From positions 28,836,679 to 28,900,678 of the forward strand of contig NC_031495.1 of assembly GCF_000237925.1 (NCBI RefSeq): DNA of 64,000 nucleotides. The letters are read 5' to 3'. Below, one piece after another: positions 24,284-35,524 of this stretch; position 1 is the stretch's first letter; each line of letters begins with the position of its first letter. The stretch comes from Schistosoma mansoni (lineage: Eukaryota > Platyhelminthes > Trematoda > Strigeidida > Schistosomatidae). The notes under the pieces are model-generated. The model was not told the origin of the DNA and ran no database searches. It saw only the letters and a program-made list of their open reading frames with translations. The translations under genes were made by a program, and so were the position numbers.

Positions 24284-25430
24284 ATAGATTCCATAGTTGT
24301 TTATTTTTCTACGTCTATTTAACACTTGTAATCGAACTGATAAGGTCGACTAAGACCTTAAAGGCCCTTGTTACTGGTAAGTTTGTATGAGAAACTTGTA
24401 TTTAAGATCCTAGTAAAGTACTGCAAAAACGTCATCCACTTGTTGACTCAAATATACATTCCAGGTGAGTTTATACTACGGTCCTGTACACTGATATTAC
24501 ATTCCATGCAAAACACGTATTAACTAAATACCTTTTAACTGTTATTTATTTGCTACTATACTAGAACGTTATTTTAATGCACGAGTAAACCGATATACTT
24601 GATCGTTATGATTTACACCAAGGAGCGGTTACCACAGATGAGTTCTACCAATTTAGCGGTTCCAAAGGGACGTGTGCGACAGATATTATTATGCTAGTTG
24701 AGGATAGTATCGTGTGAATTCCTAAAGTTTTAAGCCTGGACGAAAGCTACTAACTGCTGTCTGGCTTTCAACAACTGTTTTGTAATTTACATCACGGATT
24801 GACCTTAGTTTGACAACCATTGGAGACAAAGGGGAAACTGGACAATTGTCTCATAATCTACGTATGATAAGACAACGCAACTGACTTCAAGCGGCTTTTT
24901 TTCTAATTGCGTAGCGCTTTTGAGTCATAACAATTTTGTGTGTGTAAGGAAGTTACTTTATTTGGTGTTTTCTTAAAGCTGTAGATAGAGAATACCTTTA
25001 ATCCAATTTTTGTAACGCATATATCATTCTTGTATTTTTTTATTCTAATTTTGCTTACATAACAGTAACCCCAAACAGTTTTAGTTTCACTACAATTTTA
25101 CGTCTTCAGGTAACCGGTCTACAATAATCCATTTAGATAAAGTCGGTGTTTATTGTATTTTGTTTCCACTCTTATTAACCCACCGCGAAGTTGGCAAAAA
25201 CGCAAAGCTGTCCAGGATTACTAAGTTAATAATTACTACCTGGATGACTATTAGTAATGCATACTATAATCAACTCGTTAAGTAAATTATTCAAAATAAT
25301 TCATATTATTTAAATTGTTTATGTAACAACACTGAAGCAACACAGCTTCCATGACGGTTACTTATGATTAAATCTTCAGGAGCAAAGCTTAAAGTAATGA
25401 AATATCAGTACATTCAGCATTTAGATCGCA
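24284..25430. other. No gene recognised
   Basis: AT-rich DNA. I see no coding signature or repeat I can name on either strand. Confidence 0.4.
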
Positions 25431-25695
25431 AACTTTGATACGGTTGACGAGATATGATGTACAAATAGATTGAAAAAATATATTTCTCGGGAACAACCGT
25501 ACTCCTCATTTTCTACGTCAGTACAGTATCGGTTTCCACCTCTGATATTAAGAACGATTATAAGCCATGACCTCAAAGTATTAATGACATCTGAGCTTGT
25601 TTCCCAAAACCCGTCGTATTCTTGACCACTTGGTGTAAAAAGGGTAAACCCGAATGGTAGATGGAATGAAGGAGGATCAATATCATCTGACAGTT
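25431..25695 (-). CDS. Probable internal exon of the unrecognised minus-strand gene
   Basis: After the acceptor AACATAG (minus strand) an 88-codon open stretch reads LSDDIDPPSFHLPFGFTLF, then PSGQEYDGFWETSSDVINTL and RGGNRYCTDVENEEYG, before an in-frame TAA at 25431. The donor must lie before that stop; several GT sites near 25500-25530 are possible. The sequence looks like a folded acidic domain. I cannot place it in a family. Confidence 0.45.
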
Positions 25696-26641
25696 CTATG
25701 TTTATAAAGATGTGTAATAGTTCAAGCTATTAGTATCTATGCTGTGGTTTGAACTGGGGAATTCAGGTTATGTTTTTCATCATAGTAATTTTGAAAATAC
25801 ATCAAATACTTTGTGTTCACTAAGAATTCAATTCATACTTAATGTAGCCGAGACAACTAAACTGTTATCAGTAAGTTATTGTTCAGGCGACAACCGGATA
25901 AACACATATTTATGGATCGTATAAAAGTGACTGCAATCCTTCTTCCAACTTCCTTTTCAGCTGATACTCAGGTTAAATTGATTCGAATCCTTCGCACGAA
26001 TTGTTCGCATTCTTATTAATCAATCTAGTCAAGTTTAAAATCGCGAAATAACTAAGATTATGTATGATGTTTCTGGCTGTATGCGAAGAAAATCCTTTCG
26101 GCTATGTAGTTGCAAGCACATTTATCTATCTGGCGTAAAAATAAGTAGGATTTGAAGCCCCATAAGTACTTTTAGCGGAAACCACCAAGCTTTTCTACGA
26201 CTGTCATGTTTTCCTTCACCAATATTATTACTTTAGCCAATACCTACACGGTTTCCTACGAAATGGAGAGCTGTTTAGCATAAAATGCTACGTGGTCGTT
26301 ATCATGGTTTACATAAAAGTACTTCATCTACATTATTGTATCTTCGAAGCTAAATGAAAAATGGCCCGAATTCTCCCAGTAGTTGCATCTAAACGTGAAT
26401 AACCAAACGAAACGTTCTTGACTCTCCAATATAAAGACTAGTAACATAATAAGTTGGATACTTGGTATTTCAAAAACAATACTACTAATCAGTTTGAGGT
26501 AAAATTCTCAACAAACATTACGGTCGGGAAGTATTTCAACATTATAAGACCTCGGAGGTGCCGTTTTAGTTTGTCTATTAGTTGTGATCCGAACTTGTGC
26601 AAGTATGCAAACGTGCTTTTGTAGATGCGCTTAATTTACTA

Positions 26642-26814
26642 AGCCATACAACATAGATAAAAATGGATGCGACGCCTGTAGACATATCCCCTATAGTTAG
26701 AAATACGTGAAGACTCATCAGAATCACCAGTCCTGAGTTGTTTCTCAGGGATTTCCACATTTATTTTACTTTCTCGTAGATACTTTTCTAGAGGTAAGGC
26801 TTTTGGTCGCCCGA
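26642..26814 (-). CDS. Possible exon of the unrecognised minus-strand gene
   Basis: After the acceptor CCCCTGTAAAG (minus strand) the frame reads GRPKALPLEKYLRESKI, then VEIPEKQLRTGDSDESSR, and is open to a TAG at 26639. It has the look of a charged linker. The donor is unclear. The ATG-started frame on the same strand (26760-26578) is out of phase with this reading and looks like noise. Confidence 0.3.
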
Positions 26815-26934
26815 CTTTACAGGGGTCAATCTCTTACCAGGGGAATCACTTACTGTATCAATACACAGATAATATAATCCCGTGTATTTTGAGACCATCA
26901 AGTTAGCAACGCTGTTCTTAGGTGCAGAGTACTG

Positions 26935-27650
26935 AGAAGGGGTCGCAAATCAGTTGAGGTAGTGAATCTCTACCGACCGAGATGGTTAGGTGTATCCAAC
27001 CACTGACTAACTTGACGGGGTATATCCACTGTAGGAGAGGGCTATGGGCGGTCAAATTGAAACGTAGCAACGGAAAATGGAGCGATTTACAGTTGAACTG
27101 AGGGGTGTTTGTCAGTGTAGACTACCTGGATAGGCTCTGTGTAGTTCTCTGAGTCAATGGCTAGGTACTTTAAGTGACATGACTCAGAATCGTTTGCAAT
27201 GGTACAGGCTCATTCACGCTTTCCCTTACGTTGAACCCTAGGTTTGTAGACTGTCTTATACCTTTTCCTCGTTCTCTATACTTAACTTTCCTGTCACTAA
27301 CGATACTGTTATTACAACTATTACGGGATTTGTCTTGATAGTTTTATCTCGCTGTGCTAATGTTGTATGGCAATTTGGACTGATGAACACATGTGATAGG
27401 TTCTACGTTGCACACGAATGGCTGATATGAAGGCTAGTTACATTGATCATCTACCTAAATAGTGATTGAATCGAGTTGAATAAGTGAGTGTAGGTTAGTA
27501 CACTTGCTCTTAAAGCTAGTCATGCTACCTGGTTGGATAGACCGGGGTAAGTGATGTGGAGTGTACGGCTGCAACTTGAATGTGTTGTAGCCGACAAGCT
27601 GCATTTCAGAGCAGGGTGAGGGTACAAACATATAGTGTGATGGGCTAAAG
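26935..27650 (+). mobile_element. RTE LINE 3' end, copy 2 of a near-identical pair
   Basis: Begins in a degenerate RTE C-terminal region (EVVNLYRPRWLG-like, compare EVVKLHQLKWPGH in the 19-23 kb element) and from 27083 repeats 15640-16207 with three differences in 568 bp. It ends GGGCTAAAG like copy 1. Confidence 0.78.
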
Positions 27651-27901
27651 TAATATAGCAAACTGCTAGGATTCACTTATAATCCTATTAAAAATACACG
27701 GAAAACGCTACTGAAATTATATGAATTCCGATCGTTGATAGTAACGATTTGTTAAGTCAGGCTCATATTTCCCAAATCTTAAAGACTTAAATGTTGTAGG
27801 ATAGTTTTGGTGAAACGTACCGACTAATACTCTTGGCACTCTTTATATTTAGCAAGTGACAGGATAGGCATGAGTTCCCCAGAAGCTTGCCATAGAATAC
27901 C

Positions 27902-27907
27902 TTTATT
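27902..27907 (-). terminator. Poly(A) signal candidate of PSMB1
   Basis: TTTATT on the plus strand, i.e. AATAAA in the sense of PSMB1, 168 bases beyond its stop codon. Confidence 0.45.
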
Positions 27908-28074
27908 GAAGTTTTTATATCTGTTTAGAGAGTCACGAATAAAACTTTGACAACAGAAATGAGACTTGGATTAAACTATTTAGAGCACGATGGTTGCCCT
28001 ATGAAAAAATTCAGAGAACAATTACTTTACAAACGGTACTGGAAATGTGAAATACAAAGTCCCGGAATAGTTTT

Positions 28075-28914
28075 TCAGTCGCGTCTCAATGGGTAAGAGA
28101 CTTCACTCAACCCATCTTTAGTGATTGTGCAGATTATAACACTATCCCCACATTGTATGTCTCTTTCTGCAGCGCTGATAAATATATCATGAGTAAGTTT
28201 AACCGCTGTTTCCTTGTCCAAACGTGACACGTGGTATTTCGAGGTCTTATTGCCAACCTTTAAGAAATAAATAAATCTAAAAGAGCAAACTCACCGTGCT
28301 ATCCAGAAACGGTTGCAGAATTGCCGAAGAACTACCGGAGGCCCGGTACCCTTCAGATTCATATGATCCTACAGGATCATAACTGTATAGCACACCACGG
28401 CCTTCATCCAGACCTACTAGTACATTGCTTACATAAAATGGGAAGAACCGTCTGTTATAAAGAGTCACAGACAAAAGACCGGCTAGTGCTTTCGTCGAAA
28501 TGTTTTTTCCATGGTCATAACGAAACGTCTACATTTGCAAAATATTACTCATACGAAAACAGGACTGACTTTCACTTTATTTTCTAACAATTTGGTCAAT
28601 GTCAAAACATCCCCGTGAAATCCGGCGCACCCTAGTATATTACCGGGACCCCTGATACATGTCAATAATAAATAGTTACTTACAATTTGAACAATCGAGG
28701 AGAGTTTCTAGAGAGAATAACAAAATCACCATCGCATAGACGAGTGTCAGAAGCTATGAGGGAGAAATCATTTCCAGCAATTCCCATAACAGTCCTAAAG
28801 TAACTCAAAGTGAGTATACTTGGGCACTTACCCTCCATTAGACGAATAAGGGTTAAACATGAGTAAGCAAACTGATGACAACGCGCAAGCTCCAAAATTG
28901 CCGCCACTAGATTT
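28075..28914 (-). CDS. PSMB1: 20S proteasome subunit beta type-1 (beta-6)
   Basis: Structural, non-catalytic beta-6 subunit of the 20S proteasome core (cytosol and nucleus). Exons on the minus strand, in order: 28914-28832, 28794-28684, 28651-28570, 28528-28295, 28257-28075 (stop TGA). All junctions are GT/AG and phases agree. Reading: MFNPYSSNGG, TVMGIAGNDFSLIASDTRL, SPRLFKLGPGNILGCAGFHG, DVLTLTKLLENKVK, ALAGLLSVTLYNRRFFPFYV, LDEGRGVLYSYDPVGSYE, SSSAILQPFLDST, and VKLTHDIFISAAERD up to YPLRRD. This matches PSMB1 along its length, including the RRFFP, SYDPVGSY and FISAAERD blocks. An in-frame ATG lies at 28860-28858; whether translation starts there or in an upstream exon is open, because the frame remains open to the acceptor at 28915. 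Introns are 37-153 nt. Confidence 0.93.
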
Positions 28915-29229
28915 CTGAAAAGTTAGCAATACTCAAGGAATAACGCAGAAAGTGTTTAGGTCCAAATGTTTCTGGACGGAACAGAAGAATGTTTTGCCTA
29001 ACAAGCTTCTGTATCTAGTATCAATGGATCGCTGAAAGTTCTAGGCAGGAACCGATGTATATTATCGAAAAAAGAGGGAAACGAAAAATGTTTGTAATTC
29101 ATGGTAAGATACTGTCCTTAGTCCTCAAGAATATGTCAAGATTTTTCTTAAAGGAATCCTACGAAGTCTCTTGAACTAGCTTATCCGTCAACGACTTCCA
29201 TCATATGACTACTTTTAGGGAAAAGGTTT

Positions 29230-29944
29230 GCCTACAGTCCGTTCTTCTTCGTCGTATCTCCTGTTTCTGGAAGTTACGCCTAAGGTTTGTGTTGATACTA
29301 AGCTTAATTAGGTATTTAAGAGGGTTGTCCAGAAGCGTTTAAGATGCTGCAAGCCACAAGAAGGTCACTTTCAAGATGTCTGTACTCTAATGAGCAAAGG
29401 TCCAGTGATTGGAGGAGCTCCTTTTAAGGCTTGAATTTTAGGCTCCGAACTGATTTCGTGGCTCGCCGTTGGATAATTTCCAGAATGTCTTCATCCTTTT
29501 GGAGTGAGGTAGGAAATACTATGTTTTCGTACTCTAAATGAAGACGAATAGAATGGTTGAAGATTTTGTGGAAAGTTCTTCCATAGAACTGGCCGACTAT
29601 GCGCTACAATATTAGTAGTGGTAGGTTTACTCGGAAAGCATTTTTGTTGCAGTAAGAGCAAGACTTCAAATCTTAGAATACTGGCACCGCTGAATCTTTT
29701 TCGACTTGGGATACTTATAGAGAGAAGTTTCCTAAGTTGTAGCTGTAGTATGCAACATCAATCAAGTGTACTATTTCACACTTTGAAGTGTTAAAAGTAA
29801 GTCCGTTGTCATATGCTCAACACTGAAGTCGAGTCAGATCCTTCTGAAGTGCTAGTTCACCCCCTTGATTGTGTATATCTCTCCAAAGTTTCATATCGTC
29901 AGCAAAAAGTAATAAATTTGACGATAACTTCTTTGGAAAGTGGT
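29230..29944 (-). mobile_element. CR1-type LINE fragment, RT to C-terminus
   Basis: On the minus strand: LLLFADDMKLWRDI near 29930-29870 (the RT catalytic block, here FADD), then the C-terminal motif ILEIIQRRATKSVRSLKF and LCSLEYRHLESDLLVACSIL near 29500-29340. Several frame changes. It is cut at 29944 by a solo LTR. Confidence 0.75.
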
Positions 29945-30264
29945 TGTAGCTGTAAATAATTCCCCAAAATCAATAGCTCATTAAGTGTTCCACATTGGAT
30001 GCTGACCACGTTGTTTAAGTGGACTTGTTTAACTGAAGGATTTCGGTCATGCATCCGTAACAGATCACGTTTCGACTCAGCGTGGGACATTGCTCCTACG
30101 TTTCACTAGATAGCTAAGAACAAACGCCTCTCGATATATTGGTAACGTATCAAATATATCTTTCCTACCACTTCTCGTCTGATTTTCATTGGTCGGGAAA
30201 GCTTCGAATATAGAAGATGCTACTGGCAGCAGGTTGTAAAATCAGTATACTAGTCGTATCTTCA
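29945..30264 (+). repeat. Solo LTR, older relative of the 2323-7643 element
   Basis: 320 bp with TGTAGCTGTAAATAATTCCC at the start and TCTTCA at the end. It aligns to the 326-bp LTRs over its full length, with many scattered differences and small gaps. No internal element follows. The four bases on each side (TGGT, CCCC) do not form a target duplication. Confidence 0.88.
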
Positions 30265-30579
30265 CCCCTATCAAAAGGTTTATAACTGTAATTTGTTGCA
30301 TCTTGCTCATAAACAGACACTTAGGTTTGCAGTGATGATTCTTTTTGGTATGTCATCGGTAACTTTGTGCATTGTTGTATCTTTGATAAGATCTTTTGCT
30401 GGGACCCACCACAAACTCTTGTGGTTGAATCAATACTTAAAACTATTCATTTTGATTTCGAGAACTCGGGGATTGCCCAATCATGTAATAAGTTGTAGAG
30501 GGGAGAAAAAATAAGGTCGGACCACCAAAATTATGAATAACATCGTGATAAGTCAGTGATTTTTGATCTAGTTGGCGTG
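30265..30579. other. No gene recognised
   Basis: Short stretch between the solo LTR and the next LINE fragment. The frame at 30293-30514 has no recognisable motif. Confidence 0.4.
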
Positions 30580-31225
30580 AGTAAGTTAAGGGACCTCGGT
30601 CCACCTTTATACGACTTACCAGATATATCGTCTACCATGGATGCTTTCTTCATAGACTTCAACAGAGCATGTGATAAGGAGTCAAAAAACAGACTACTCG
30701 TGAAACTGAGCAACCCCTAACATGCCAGATATTTCCTGAAATGGATCGAAGAATTCTTGATAGGTCGTAGACAGAAAGTAAGAATCAATCCCAAATGCCC
30801 CTCATGGAAACTAGTTCAGTACCACAAGACTCCGTATTGGATCCTTTACTTTTTAGACTGCATGTAAGAACTCCAAAGTATAGTTGAGCCCCCAATGCCA
30901 ATATACGCCGATGTGAAAATCTGGTGAGACAACAGGAGACGCAGATGCATGCGCACTTCAGGCAAACTTAAACATTGTGATTAGCTAGTCTAAAGAGCGA
31001 CTGATGCCTATCAATACGACAAAGTGTGTCTACATACAGATTAAGGACATGAGGGTTAGTAGGTAAAGCATAGACGAAGAATCTGTGCCCCAGCATTGAG
31101 TCTTAGGGAAGGCAAGTAGAAAAGCCAATAAAGAGCAAAACACTTGTGACATACAGGATTTTACACAGCCATTAATTTGTAGTGAAATACTCTTATGACG
31201 AGGACGCGATTGATATAATGGAAAC
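30580..31225 (+). mobile_element. CR1-type LINE fragment, internally deleted inverted copy of 8450-9510
   Basis: Matches the reverse complement of about 9015-9510 (including the motif A stretch DAFFIDFNRACDKES), then jumps near 31110 to match about 8450-8580, skipping roughly 430 bp of C-terminal coding present in the other copy. Broken in all frames. Confidence 0.78.
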
Positions 31226-32384
31226 AATTATTATTGTAACCAATGTTATCAGTGATTGTTTTACTCTACTAGTTTGTTTGAGTGCACAACACGCACACAC
31301 TCTTTCGTTGTTTTTGACCCTGCACGAACTCGCATACCCTCGTTGGTTGAGCATGTAAACTTTGGCACGATCTTGATATTCTTTCGATACCACGATGTAC
31401 AGATATATCTTGTTGCAACGATCAAGAGCCTTCTGGCTTTCCGCTTACGGAGCGATCCAACCCAATATCTGGCACGCAATCTTTCTGTAGTACTGATCAT
31501 ACCTAATCGCGACACGACGCCTACTACAAGTTCTTGGAACCTGTAACTCAAAGCGATGGTTTATGTCTCTTCATTTGACTCATCCAATAGAAGACTAGAT
31601 TCCCATACAAGCATACTTGAAAAAGAACAACATAGGCCGTAGTCTTTCTGTTCTTACTACACAAATCTGAATCTGTATTTTACTACGTTGATTTTGGCGT
31701 GTTTCTGGAGTATCTAATTCAGATCTTTGATAGGGTTCTGCACTCTGATCTCGTATACCAATTGATATCTGTGGATTCACCATATATACCTGGAACTTAA
31801 AAATATACGTTTCTGGCCAATAAAATTTTACTGAGCATTAGATGCACCAAACATTCAGCAGTTTCTGTGTCGCACGACAGACCACTGGCCACTGAGATGT
31901 TTACCGAATGTTGTTAAGTTCTGGGGTGATTAACTGCGATAAATCACATAGATGTATAAACTGAGTCATGAAGCAGAGGCTTTGCTTCGTAGTCATTGGT
32001 CTTTATATATGATACCTTTATTTATTGAGATTTAACCTGTTTTGTACAGCTATATACGTCTTCATGGCCCAAATACGAAGGGAAAGGCGACTTGATACGG
32101 GCATCAAATAAATTAAAGCCATAATGTCGGATAAAACTTGAAATAAATTATTTGTTAAGGGTCGTTTATCATATACTTTTTTGTTACTCTGTGATAATGG
32201 AACGAAAGTTCGTCCCCCAAAGGAAACATATAGAATATGAGAATAGCACAGACCTTTGTGTGTTTAACAGGCTTTTAACTATCTTTGGCTCTGGTACTGT
32301 TACACATAAACTTATAACACTTAATACACAAGTAGATTCCATAATTCTAGAAATTCCAGTAAATCTGTGCTGTTGATCATTAAG
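31226..32384. other. No firm feature
   Basis: Overlapping open stretches on both strands at 31256-31551, and a 74-codon plus-strand frame at 32152-32376 (MERKFVPQRKHIEYENS inside), lack recognisable motifs or splice sites. The GC-richer part (31290-31560) looks like degraded retroelement. Confidence 0.3.
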
Positions 32385-32770
32385 GGGACTTCTGCTCTGC
32401 TAATTATCACGTGACTTGATAACCAATTAGAAGACCGACTTATATGACATTTATACTGTGCCAAACCAATGACTTATTAACCGGCACGAGCAGCTTATAA
32501 CTAACTTTGAGTTCATATTGGTTCTTCTTTCCTCGCCCCTCCAGCTGAGTCTAGAACACAACCCCAGATTTCACTATATAAATCGTGTATTCTAGATATA
32601 CACAACGTATATACAAGCAAGTCATACCGCACCATAAAGTAGGAAATATCGATTGTACAAAACCAAGTCATAAGTGGCTGTGAGAGACTGTAACTAATAG
32701 ATTGAGTATAACTTGAGGATAGTAGATCGTACAGCAGTAATCAATAAAATGAAAATATGAATATATACGG
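32385..32770 (-). repeat. LTR-like dispersed repeat, copy A
   Basis: Shares, with spacing changes, the blocks TGGCTGTGAG, GTAACTAATAGA and GAGCAGC with 48285-48850, and their complements with 35525-35935. A TATA-like stretch and an ACTCA...CAGCCAC block recur in all three. It may be the LTR of a retroelement; no internal region adjoins it. Confidence 0.5.
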
Positions 32771-33279
32771 AATAGCTACGTAATAATTATCCAATAAGAA
32801 TACATGTAATAAAAGTACATGATTCATTCATTTATTTTTCGTTAGTATTTAACGATGGTCATGTAAAAGATGCAAAATTGTGTAAAATAGGTTTTAAAAA
32901 GACTGTGCAAATGCAGAAGAAACAGAATATACCAAGACAAGTGCGTATAGGAGTTAATTTCTAAAACAGTCCTGTCAGTTAAGGAACACTGTTATCCTCA
33001 GTAAAGAATCATGTATTAATTTGACGTGCACCGAAATCGCGCAATCGGCAGAGTTGGTTGCAGAAAACTAGTTGGGCCTGTGCCCCATGAGGCGTGGCAG
33101 GTTTGGGTCAGTAAATAAGCAAGTATTCTGGTAATAAAGTAAGTAGACAAAGGGGATGTCCTTAGGGTGTTTGATGAATGCATAATTCCTAAATCGGCTC
33201 TATGATAGAATACGTTTCTAGTCAGCCTTGGCATTTCAGGAGCTAGTCATCTCTCTTTTGAGAGTGTATTTGGTCTTTT

Positions 33280-33745
33280 AGTCGTCATGTGATGTTGAAT
33301 ACTTCCCAGTTCATATGGCAATCAGTTTAAGTTTGGAAAGGAAAAGAGACGATGTGGTTTGTCTTTGTTATGAAAGTCGTGGTTGATACGACTTTTCTTT
33401 GAAAGCGTCTTCGGATGCAGCCTTGGTCATTTGTTGAAGTAAGGAATCACTTTCGCAGATGATTTGACGGGAAAGCCGATAGTCAGCTGACAAGTAATTA
33501 GTTCTGAACTTGTGAAATTTTTTAGTATCTTTGTAAGTTCTCTACTTCGGGGGGGGGCGAAAAAATGATATAATATCACATGCAAATTCATTACCAGGCA
33601 ATTTCAAAACTGTGATCAAGTCACTTCCAGTTCTTTCATATTGTCAGGGAGATAGGTCTAGTTTGACCAGTCTTTCGTCATGCATGAAATTCGCGTTTCT
33701 GTAAATCAGATATTTTAACCTTTCGCAGTCTCTCTTTAGCTAGTG
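33280..33745 (-). mobile_element. CR1-type LINE C-terminal fragment, degraded
   Basis: On the minus strand near 33680-33590, ERLVKLDLSP and SDLITVLKL recall the conserved RLxxLDLxxLxYRRxRGDLI block of CR1 proteins. An eight- to nine-base G run sits at 33549-33557. Heavily decayed. Confidence 0.55.
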
Positions 33746-33888
33746 TTCGAGCTTATGACGAACGAGCATTGGGTACTTATCTAACTGACCATAAAACTAT
33801 CCAAATTGCTACGTTCCTCAACCAAACTGTCTTCAGCTCCACATTCTGTCGAAGCCTCAACAACTGTAGATTTACTGTTCTTAAGTTT

Positions 33889-34332
33889 TTATTGCCAGCA
33901 TCTAATCTTGGTTTTAGATCTGTTGCATCTTCTTGTTTCTTTTATGCGGTCCACAAGCGGCAAGTCTTTAGGAACAAAAACTCCTGACCCCTTTATTGTG
34001 TGTCCATTCTGTAGTGTTAACTTCCCTTTATTAACGGATTTCGGCACGGCTTTTAGTATTGTGGTTTGACTTTCTTTCAACTTCGTTTGACTACTGGGAT
34101 TATAAATCTTCATCAAGGTGACCCCAGAGATGATCCTACGGGTTATATCTTTTGCTAACTCACTGTCAGGCTCAAAGTGCGTTCTAGGTTCTGAGATTTC
34201 ATTCTCGTTGACTTTGTAAAAGACAACTGACCCATCATCTCTCACTGAAGTAGTAATCACAGTCACACTACGCACACTGTGTGATCCAGAATGATTGTCG
34301 ATAACTTGGGTGTTAACGTTGTTGTTTTTCCT
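33889..34332 (-). CDS. Terminal exon of an unrecognised minus-strand gene
   Basis: After the acceptor TTACATTATTGTAG (minus strand) a 147-codon frame runs to a stop at 33889. It begins RKNNNVNTQVIDNHSGS, then SVTVITTSVRDDGSVVFYK, LAKDITRRIISGVTLMKIY, GSGVFVPKDLPLVDRIKE, and a basic C-terminus KTKIRCWQ. Composition (Val, Thr, Lys) and length argue for a real exon. There is no ATG start in the upstream part, so it needs at least one earlier exon; 34707-34821 is a candidate but the phases do not join directly. Family unknown. The overlapping plus-strand frames are shadows. Confidence 0.5.
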   Translation of the reverse strand, partial: RKNNNVNTQVIDNHSGSHSVRSVTVITTSVRDDGSVVFYKVNENEISEPRTHFEPDSELAKDITRRIISGVTLMKIYNPSSQTKLKESQTTILKAVPKSVNKGKLTLQNGHTIKGSGVFVPKDLPLVDRIKETRRCNRSKTKIRCWQ

Positions 34333-34706
34333 CTACAATAATGTAAACGTTTGGAAATATGGTCTCCTTTGGTATTAGCACTACTTTAATGATAGACCTA
34401 ATCACAGAATTGTAGATTTGTCATGATACGACTATCTAATCTAGTCCATACTGACTCGTCCTATCGTGATAACCAGCGGTACGACGTCTGACGCTTCCGA
34501 AGAACAAAATTTAGCTGAATAGAGAGCATTGTATTCAATAAAAAATACAGTAGGTTACTCACAGAGTGACCATGCCTACATAACCAAGCCATGCCATTTT
34601 GATTCTCTCTTCCCGTATTCACCTGCTCTTAGTGTTACTTGTGGAATGTGAATCTCCCCAGCTTTGAAAATTGTGTGATTAGAAGAAAACACCACTGCAA
34701 ACTTAC

Positions 34707-34821
34707 GATAAGGTTTTCCAGGCGTTTCCTGGCCGCTACAGGGGGCAGGAGAAATCTTTTTTACTTTCCATTTCTTACAGACCTCCTTGAAATCGACCCT
34801 TCCTCCTTTAGTCCATGTCAG
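34707..34821 (-). CDS. Possible exon upstream of 33889-34332
   Basis: Minus-strand open stretch ending at a good donor (CTTATC|GTAAGT). It reads TWTKGGRVDFKEVCKKWKVK, then KISPAPCSGQETPGKPYR. No ATG in frame. Joining it straight to 34332 breaks the frame, so another small exon would be needed between them. Confidence 0.35.
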
Positions 34822-34861
34822 TCAACTTTGAGCTTGTTTGGAGGGCTGTCTATTCACTAAT

Positions 34862-35524
34862 CAGAGGCTTTCGAATGATTTGTGAATAAAAGCACGAGTC
34901 CAAAAAAACATGTAACAAAAAGGTTGAACCGTGGACTGTTAAATCCTAAAGTTAGATAGACAAAAACACCAATAAAAGTACATATGAAAAAACGTTTTTA
35001 AAGAAAATGGTATTCTTGATTTTGTTTTGACTTAAGTTAGTTCAATTTAAATGAAAGCTGTAGCCTTGGTCCGTAAAGGTCGATGAAAATTATTAATTCA
35101 GCTCAGCAAGGAAAAATGCCACAGTTTCTTTAGACAGCGTGCAATCGTGTTTTGCACGGTTCGGTATACTTGTTGTGTATCGGATCGATTATATGTTCCA
35201 TAGTCACCGGTTATTGTCTAATATTAGGGGATGGAAATGTGTAAACAAAAAGGTAGTTTCTAAGTTCACTTGGGTCGTCATGTGTGTCATTTTGTAGCAG
35301 GTCTGTGACGATGATCATCATTTACTCGTTTACAACAAAAAAATCAAGCGGATGCGTTTATCTAAACTCACGTTAAGATGAATATGCCTTTAACCGAAAG
35401 TGGTGTCCGATTTGTCTTTCACAGCCTGTGAATCAAAAACTGTGCCTTGCAGATGATTGTCATTGTTTGTGAGAACGAGGCCTACTTTGCACCAATTTGA
35501 TGTACTAGAGAACTTTCGTCATAA
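34862..35524. other. No gene recognised
   Basis: AT-rich; nothing I can name. Confidence 0.4.

Noticed and set aside
26578-26760. Minus-strand 60-aa frame starting MWKSLRNNSG
   Set aside because: Out of phase with the better-looking stretch in the same place and has no motif.
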